From NCBI GenBank assembly GCA_000328365.1, contig KB295624.1:7016-71015 (forward strand): a stretch of DNA of 64,000 bases. The letters run 5' to 3'. Numbering within the stretch: position 1 is the stretch's first letter; every line of letters starts with the position of its first letter. This document shows positions 57,146 through 64,000 of this stretch, in pieces. The notes under the pieces are model-generated. The model did no database searches, had not been told where the DNA came from, and saw only the letters and a program-made list of their open reading frames with translations. Origin of the DNA: Capitella teleta (lineage: Eukaryota; Annelida; Polychaeta; Capitellidae). The position numbers and the translations under genes were made by a program.

Positions 57146-59524
57146 AAGTGCAATCAATGAAAGGAAATGTATCATGATTAGGATTCAGGGATGAAATGCC
57201 GATTCCAAACAGGAGTAACAAAAGGACGAAATCCGTATTGATTGTACCAATTCCTAAGTATACCGTTTGTGAGGTTGCAGACGAATTGTGTTTCAATTGT
57301 ATTTACCAGCACATTAATTTATTAGTGATATTGGTCAGCTGTTGGTGAATGAGGCAAAGTCTTTCGTTTGCTGATAGAGCATGTTATATATAGACGCGAT
57401 TGCTATGGCCAGTATGTGTCCTGCTAGGATTATTTGTGTGTAGACTATGGAGTGGAAGGGTGAGAGGTAAGGACGTCTGCTTGGGAGGGATTATTGTTTG
57501 CACCCGCTGCTTTATTCAATGTTATCTCTCTTATAGCCACTTTCTGGTATCTTTTGGAGTAAACAAGAATTTTGATATGTCAGTGTATATTTCATTTCTC
57601 CTGTTCATGTGTTGTATTGTCCACAATTTTCTTATGAAGGCATTTGCAAATTTTAAAGATTTTAGCCTGGTGTCTTTGATCAAGCCCCCATAATTTTTCA
57701 TTGGTGGGATTCTGCTGGTGTGATCTCGAGTTATCGAGGACAGGGGTTATTTTCCAGAAGGGTTGTTGACTGATGTTCTATCCACTTATCCAAGCCACGT
57801 GGTATTTCCTGTGAAGTGAAACAGGCTCTTTCGGTTGCTTGGTAAAGGAATTCTTGTGTAGAACATTGATAGCCGAATTCTCCTTTGAGAAGGGTAGGTA
57901 TTTGTTATGTGAGGATGTGAGGGCTAAAAAGCATTATGTGTCGACGTTAAAGCATGACAATGGAACGACAGAGCTTTTTTCTTTGACGCCCATACTCAAT
58001 GCTTGTCATTTCATCGTCAAGCTTTGCCACCGACACACAATACTTTCAGGTACCCCGCACATGACCCACACATACCCTTCTCAAGCATGGATTCGGTCAT
58101 TAGCCTGTGAAGGTATAGTACACCTTGGGGGAGGAGTGCCAGTAGTTAATGCCATTTGACATGTGAGAAAATTAGGGCGTGTTATAGTAATACAGAGTCG
58201 GAACCCAGAAATTCATGCATCCCAACAAGAAGGTTAGTAATTCTCCATTTTTCATCTCATTTAATTACGGAAAAGAGAAGATGACATGTTAGAAAAATAA
58301 AGTTGTGTTGAAGGTAACCAATCAAAATTTTGATGCATGCTCCTAGTCTTGGTTCGAGGCCCTGTTTTCCGCCAAAAGGTAAATTACCGTCGAATGTTGG
58401 GTGTACTCTATTAATTGAGATAAATCGACATCAATGTAGACAAAATTAAAATAGATGTGATAGGAACTACAGCTTCAAATGACACACTAACCATACCATG
58501 TATTAATTTTTTTCTCTAATCTTTACGAGGCTTGTACACTCAGAAAAGTGCAGTACGTGCCATTAAAAAGCATTGAAATCACTAACATGGAGTAGATAGA
58601 CCACTTTTGGCCCACTCTGTATGCTAGTATCTCCACCACGAGGCGTTATGAATATAGTTGACTGTAACTCTCAACGATATTGCGTTGGTACCCCCAGAAA
58701 CCTACATTCGGGATTTTCTTGTACGGGGAATTTAATCGTGAAAATACAATACGGAAGAAACGTTATGACATGATTAGGAGATTTAATCCCTTCCAGTTTG
58801 ACCGGACATCAATTAATAATTTCCCTGATCATCCTTCCAATCTGTCGAGCTCACTAAATCAATGACTGAGTTACTTCAGTACTGTCTATATATACGTCAG
58901 TGACTCAGTAACTTGAGTAAGTCAGTAGGCCAAGCGTTAGCTTGGTCAATTTTGGACCTGCCACATTCTCACAGCCAGTGTCATCGACTCTAGCCACCGG
59001 TGTCATTCACTCCGAAGTTCAGTTCGTCCACTGTTCAAGGATCCCAAGACCAGGACATTCACATTGTCTGGGCTTGCTGAGTTACTATAACTATGGATAC
59101 TTAGGCCTACAACTGTTATTAGCATATTTAAGTTGCCTATATAGTATATTTAGATAGTCGACTGATTCTGGATATTCAACATTCATCCACCTCCAACTAA
59201 GACATTGTGAACCTTGCACCCTCTGCATGACCATAAGATATTCACATGAATGCGGATTAATGTAAGTTCGAAGGAGAACACACTTCCTCTTCCCTGTCAC
59301 CAGTCACATCGTTATTGCAGCAGAGATCACATCCAAACGCTGTATTCAATACTCATTGGACTTCATCAAAAACACCTGTAATTTGGATTGAAATAACGCT
59401 ACTGGGGCTATTCAAAGAAAATGTTGTCGAAGGTGAGTTATCTTAATATTTCAACCAAACTTGCATGTTTTGTTGACAGATTTCATCAATAGAGTCTCAT
59501 TATCCCATATTAGATCACCTATAT
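57146..59524. other. Intergenic, nothing firmly recognised
   Basis: Several ORFs of 60-106 codons occur on the plus strand (for example 57400-57693 and 57839-58159), but none shows a domain, splice context or family pattern. Low-complexity GTCAGTGACTCAGTAACT words lie at 58870-58930. Confidence 0.4.
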
Positions 59525-60597
59525 CAAGGGTCAGCATCTGGCGGCCCACAAAAGCTCCAGATGGGTCCGGCCTGTGGCCCTTCTTTGACTTTCAATAAAA
59601 TCTGGTCCTCCTAAGGCTCACAATTTAGTTTTCTATGAAGGCTGTACCATAATATGCCCTGATCGGTAGTGTTATATCACTTACCTTCAACACAAAGCCA
59701 TTTAATAGCTGAAGTCACCTTGAAAGCTGTTTCATACTAATTTAATTACCATAATATTAGTAACAGGTTATCTTGTCCGCTGGAGTGCGACAAATTTGAG
59801 TGTGTCATTGCAGTTATTCATTTGTGGCATAGAAAAACATTGCCTGAGTGAAGGAAGCTTGATAATTGATAATTGGTGATTGCACCTACATTTACTGTTT
59901 GCTTTACTGAATGTTGAAGGTTTTGAATGTAGCGGATTCCACAAGAATGTGACAAGATGTTACCAAGGCTGACATCCTTGGTTACAAGGATAATAATGGG
60001 TAACTGCCTCCATTGACGCACCCGCCTCATTGCGAGGGCTCTGACTCTTGAAGACGCAACACTATAATTCTAGTTTCATAAGGAGCTAAAACCAAAATGT
60101 ATTGAGTATAATCATAATGCTTTTCTTGCCCAAAATAGTAAACTGAGTTTCCTTGCTGGGAAGCTGCCAGTTATTAATATCGCCAGAAGAAGCATTTCCT
60201 CTGAAACTCTGAAATATTTACAAATCACTTACCATGTGCATGCATTAAATGTCTTTGGAAAACACAACCTGTCTTCATTGTAAGGGAAATCCCTATCAAA
60301 CTGCCCAGATTTTAGACTTTGCTGCTTTGTTTTAGATTAAATCGCAGGGGAGCATGCCCCTAGTAGTGCATGCCCTAAGCATGCTTATGTGCCTTTGGCA
60401 CAGCCTCCCTATAGTTTCCTTGTCCTCAATCTTTTAGAAAAGCCCTGCCCTGTGATAATCCTACAACAAACACTGAATAGTTAATTAGCTATTAAAGCCT
60501 ATTATAGTATATTATTTGGTCTATTATAGTATATTATTTGGTCTGGCCCCTTGTCATGTGGCTTTATTCTCCGCCAAATATGAGATGCTGACCCCTG
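59525..60597. mobile_element. hAT-type non-autonomous transposon, 1073 bp
   Basis: The left end CAAGGGTCAGCATCTGGCGG and inverse right end CAGGGGTCAGCATCTCATAT share a CARGGGTCAGCATCT terminal repeat. Flanks are ACCTATAT (59517-59524) and ACCTGTAT (60598-60605), an 8-bp target duplication with one change. Size, CAGGG-type end and 8-bp duplication fit the hAT superfamily. No transposase was recognised inside. Confidence 0.8.
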
Positions 60598-61151
60598 ACC
60601 TGTATGATCTGATATGGGATTATGGGACTTATTGAACCCCTCCCTACCAAAACAAAGATTTGAAGCAAAAAAACCTGTCTCTGTTGATGACTGGCTGAGT
60701 CAGGAAAGATTGAAATTGTTGATAAATATATCTTTACAAATGGGTTGATATATGTGTTTACTCAATATTTACAAATTGATTAAGCAAATTACAAAAGTTT
60801 AAAAAATTGATGTTGTTGTTTTAATGTCTTGATTACGGAAATAATCATGGAAGTGATGGTCTTGTCATTACCTGCCCTGAGGGATTGGAGGTGTACATGT
60901 ATTCATGCTGGAGTGCGAATCTGGGCCAGCAATATTCAGCCATTCGGCAGCTGCTCCACTGCATAGTATGCCTGATAAATATTATTATTTCATTACAAAT
61001 TATTACATACATGTATAAAATTTATTTTCTCTGCATTATGCAGCACAACTATAAGGCGTGCAACAAAATTATCAATATAAATAAATAATTCATTTTGTAT
61101 AGCCCAATATCCACTGAAATACTCAAAGTGGTGCCCATAAATCCCAAATAC

Positions 61152-61306
61152 CCCATATTTCTTTCTTTCTTTGGTTAAAAACAAGGTCCCAATTTTAGGT
61201 CCCGACCTAAAAGCTGTACCTATAGTATGTAGTCACCCAGGGGAATCAAACACCTGACCTTTGGATTGAAAGTCCAACGCTCTGCCACTGAGCCATACAG
61301 GTAACT
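61152..61306 (-). mobile_element. Second SINE type with tRNA-Glu-like head
   Basis: The minus strand shows a tRNA-like fold: an acceptor GTTACCT pairing with GGGTGAC (two G-U pairs), GCTCAGTGGCAGAGC as D arm, TTGGA-CTTTCAA-TCCAA as anticodon arm with anticodon TTC, and a T arm with TTTGATTCC. Three extra bases before the D arm and a mismatched T stem argue against a working tRNA. A short body with self-complementary TTTTAGGTC/GACCTAAAA and an (AAAG)n tail follow. Confidence 0.6.
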
Positions 61307-62299
61307 AATAAACTAATCATAGTTATGAAATACCAGTATCCAGAAAACCTCTTGCATAATTTGAAACATGCATCTGAATTTGGGTGTGGATAATCCGGGT
61401 ATCCAGGCATCCCAAGCCAAAGCCTCGAATCGCTTGAGGTTTTTGGCCCAGAGGAGGTTATGGATGCCCATCAGAGTATTCAGACAGACCATGGATAAAT
61501 CAATGCAGTAATCTCAGAATGGTCTGGCCCTCTTCTCAAGTAGTACGGTGAAGTACGGCTGACTAAAACATGAGTGGAGTTCTGTCCAGGGTGATATTTG
61601 AGCAGTAATTTCAAAATGCCCGAAGCAAGTCTCAGAATATGAATGCATTTAGGCTTCAGATGCTACGAAGGGTCTCTTCTTACAGGACAAGTTTGATCAA
61701 AACATCTGCTGAGTAATTAATTCCCTTTGAGCTTGACTGTGCTTCGTGTCATTCGGGTTGGTCTGATTCGTGCATGCTGATCTTCTGCTTTTTGGGTTTT
61801 CTTCAAAGGGAGAGATGGATGTTATTAAAATTATTATTGATTGATTATTATCTTGTATGGTGAAATCAAAATTGGAATTGCTAATTTGGTAATTATAATG
61901 GATTGAATGGGAAGTGCTTTTTATTGATATTGGTGGCGAACATATTTATTTGTGCATTCCAATATGATACAGGTTCTGGATACATGTATGCAGTGTACAT
62001 GCAGGCCTGAAAATCCACGGTAGCATGATTTGTAATTTTTATTGTTGTGCATCTGTATTTGCATTTCTTGCCTTAATCGAACGCTGTTGAAAAAGGAGCA
62101 AGAGGCATGAGAGTTGAGGTCGATCACCTGCCAAGAGTGGAATGTCGTCCTAGTTCTGCAAACTAACCAAACATTCCAATGTCCACACTCGGGCCTTTTG
62201 TGTCAACAGCAGGCGTAACCATTGTTCCATTAGGTCTGCGCAGTCGCCGCATGATAGCCGAGGCTCACCTCCCCGAATGTCACGTGGCAGCATATACAT
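61307..62299. other. Intergenic, nothing recognised
   Basis: AT-rich sequence without supported exons. CpG density rises from about 62200. Confidence 0.4.
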
Positions 62300-62305
62300 T
62301 TACAC

Positions 62306-62512
62306 AGATTGCGACGCCAGCCACCAACATTGTCGCACACGACTTAATTCGCTCCAATTGACAATGTCCAGCACCGCGCCATTTTTCTCCTTCACTCGCA
62401 ATCTTAGATTATCGATTTCGGCTTGTTCGTGATCGACATCATCGAAAGCCTTTGTGGAATCAGCGCGTAATTCCATTTCCCGCGCTTTTCTTCGCTGGGG
62501 GCCCTGCGGCAT
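62306..62512 (-). CDS. Candidate first coding exon, unrecognised
   Basis: From an ATG at 62512 the minus strand encodes a basic then heptad-like segment, MPQGPQRRKAREMELRADST then QAEIDNLRLRVKEKNGAVLD, before a possible TCT|GTGTAA donor at about 62306. It lies in a CpG-rich patch (62200-62830) that looks like a promoter. On the opposite strand ATGAAAGTT|GTGAGT at 62617 could be the first exon of a divergent gene. I do not recognise the protein, and downstream exons were not found. Confidence 0.3.
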
Positions 62513-62639
62513 CTTGCAGCGTCGTCTGCTTATAAAGCGAAGACGTTGTTGGCACGCGGTGCCAGTGTGCTTTGGGATTGTAGCCCGGATCTTGTGCCCA
62601 CGGATTATATCGCCACAATGAAAGTTGTGAGTACATTAT

Positions 62640-63837
62640 TATATTGTGAGGTTTGCCAAATGAGTGTAATCCGTCAGTGTTTGGCTGGGTATAGAACAGC
62701 CGTGGCTGGCGATGGCGTCGGATGCGGTTAATATTGATAATGATGGCGTTGACCGCGAAACCCCAATTGCAAGATTACGCCTCCGCGTATTCATCATTTC
62801 GGCGCAGCACGTCAGAATCACTCAACTGATTGAACGCTGCACCGCGCGCTGCTTTCGATCATATTTCCTTTGTTTGCGTTATCTTGAATTAGAAGACACA
62901 GCCTATTTTATTGTTTCATCATATTCAGCACTTGTACATGTGCGTATGGTTGCACAATTCACTTTAGGCCTCCTCGTAAAGGGTCCAAATACTTGGTGTC
63001 CACTATTGTTGGGCGTAAATTCTTCCGTTCTATGATTCACATATGAAATAATTATCTGTCAGTGACCCCTCAACCGAAGCTTGTGTTACGCAACACATAT
63101 TCGACCTCCGTCCAATTTCCAGGCTTTCATTGCCGCTCAGGATAATGTTGCGCTGACCAGAAACAACCAAGGAATGCTTTCAGCTGTTCACCTGCCTGCA
63201 CCAGTATTCCCGGCAGCGTTTCCTTACACAGTACAGAAACCCGAGGCCATTGAGGGTACTTCAGGGAACACTCGGAGGCATTGGGGCTCATAACATAGCC
63301 AAGTGTTGAACCCTGTTGATGACACTGCAGATCAGTGTGAGTTAAGAAGGCGCTGATTGCCGCATTCAAGGGTTTTCAATCGCTATTGAAACAGCCGACA
63401 GGTGGCTGTAATTGTGTGTGGAAATTTGAATCAATATTCCATCATACTTTAGTTTCGATTATCATTATTACCGGTATACAAAGTGGTCTTTACGTAGCTT
63501 GGGTAGGGCCTGTTGCCATGGTAACCCTGCCTTTGGTTCCCGCGAATACTAGTATCGTAGATTCCAGATTTGACGTCGGTGAACCAAAAACGCTCAAATT
63601 AGTTTTGCACAAATCAATGATCTTTTAGTGAATTTGGGCTCGGTTTTATCTTTTCTGTATGTTTACTTAAATTAATTGCATTGTAGTATGAATTTTATGT
63701 CGGATAGACGTGTATTTTATATTTCGTGTGAAACTGCGAGTCTCTGACTTAGTCTTAGGCGATCCGTTATGACAATTTTTTTTTTTTTTTTAATTTTCAC
63801 ATTGGGGGGATCATTGTCTAACGAGCAGACGACGGCC
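62640..63837. other. Intergenic or first-intron sequence
   Basis: CpG-rich to about 62870, then AT-rich. No exon is supported; ORFs here are short and without domain patterns. Confidence 0.35.
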
Positions 63838-63925
63838 GAGAGAGGTGGTGGCTGAGTGCTTTGTCCGCTCGCCGCGAGAGGGCTTGGTGCAGGTCACTGC
63901 AGTTTCGAACCCAACCTTGTGCCCC
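63838..63925 (+). other. tRNA-like segment, probable SINE head
   Basis: GTGGTGGCTGAGTGCTTTGTCCG followed by GCAGTTTCGAACCCAACC gives A-box- and B-box-like blocks in the style of a tRNA-Ser/Leu-derived SINE. No acceptor stem is evident. Confidence 0.35.
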
Positions 63926-63929
63926 TATA

Positions 63930-64000
63930 CAGTATAATCTCGATATGTCGAATTTTAAGGGACCGTCGAAATAACTTCGAGATGGAAAGCATGAAAAAAA
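63930..64000 (+). mobile_element. Terminus of a Tigger/pogo element, cut by the window edge
   Basis: TA followed by CAGTATAATCTCGATATGTC and an ATTTTAAGGGACC stretch is the standard Tigger-type inverted-repeat start. The remainder lies outside the window. Confidence 0.6.

Noticed and set aside
57400-58159. Plus-strand ORFs of 97 and 106 codons as genes
   Set aside because: No domain, no splice context and no family pattern; composition fits chance ORFs.
59419-59430. ATG TTG TCG AAG followed by a GTGAGT donor as a first exon
   Set aside because: A good donor but only four codons, with no recognisable downstream exon.
61199-61306. Functional tRNA-Glu gene on the minus strand
   Set aside because: Extra bases before the D arm, a mismatch in the T stem and a SINE-like body with an AAAG tail point to a SINE head.

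Overview
The window is eukaryotic DNA from an intron-rich, AT-rich animal genome. The phased GT-AG exons encode recognisable metazoan proteins, introns are mostly 50-100 nt, and AATAAA signals and many transposon families are present. The gene content and compact introns suggest a marine invertebrate (deuterostome or lophotrochozoan). I cannot name the species. An assembly gap (run of N) lies at 18802-19017.

Layout. 1-600: BEL/Pao retroelement fossil (minus). 863-2794: BDP1 (plus). 3202-7234: MZT1 (minus). 7892-10578: BORA (plus), head-to-head with MZT1. 12103-15058: an ARHGEF39-like DH-PH RhoGEF (minus), tail-to-tail with BORA. 15.1-21.3 kb: gene-poor, with a decayed LINE endonuclease, a TAA microsatellite, the gap and a TTAA-type DNA element. 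21345-22088: TSSC4 (minus). 25025-28469: CDCA7 (minus), with a dead Tigger/pogo transposon in its first intron. 28996-30102: an unrecognised plus-strand spliced ORF, perhaps DUF4806-like. 30-38 kb: nested MITEs and a Ty3/Gypsy fossil. 38.7-42.9 kb: a decayed LINE with a SINE inserted in it. 46241-50244: flower (CACFD1) with two alternative last coding exons. 51803-53120: OSTC (minus). 53.6-55.6 kb: a second LINE type. 55.8-64 kb: repeats, including a hAT-type element with an 8-bp target duplication, and few gene signals.

Several genes share a cell-division theme: MZT1 (gamma-tubulin ring complex), BORA (Aurora A/Plk1 activation), an ARHGEF39-like Rho activator and CDCA7 (replication-coupled chromatin and methylation). 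The MZT1-BORA divergent pair has the same arrangement as in human. Most interesting are the alternative C-terminal exons of flower, the conserved MZT1/BORA divergent promoter, a family of 51-106 bp palindromic elements with exact 9-bp target duplications, and a tRNA-derived SINE family with six copies here, four of them with exact target duplications of 12-14 bp.
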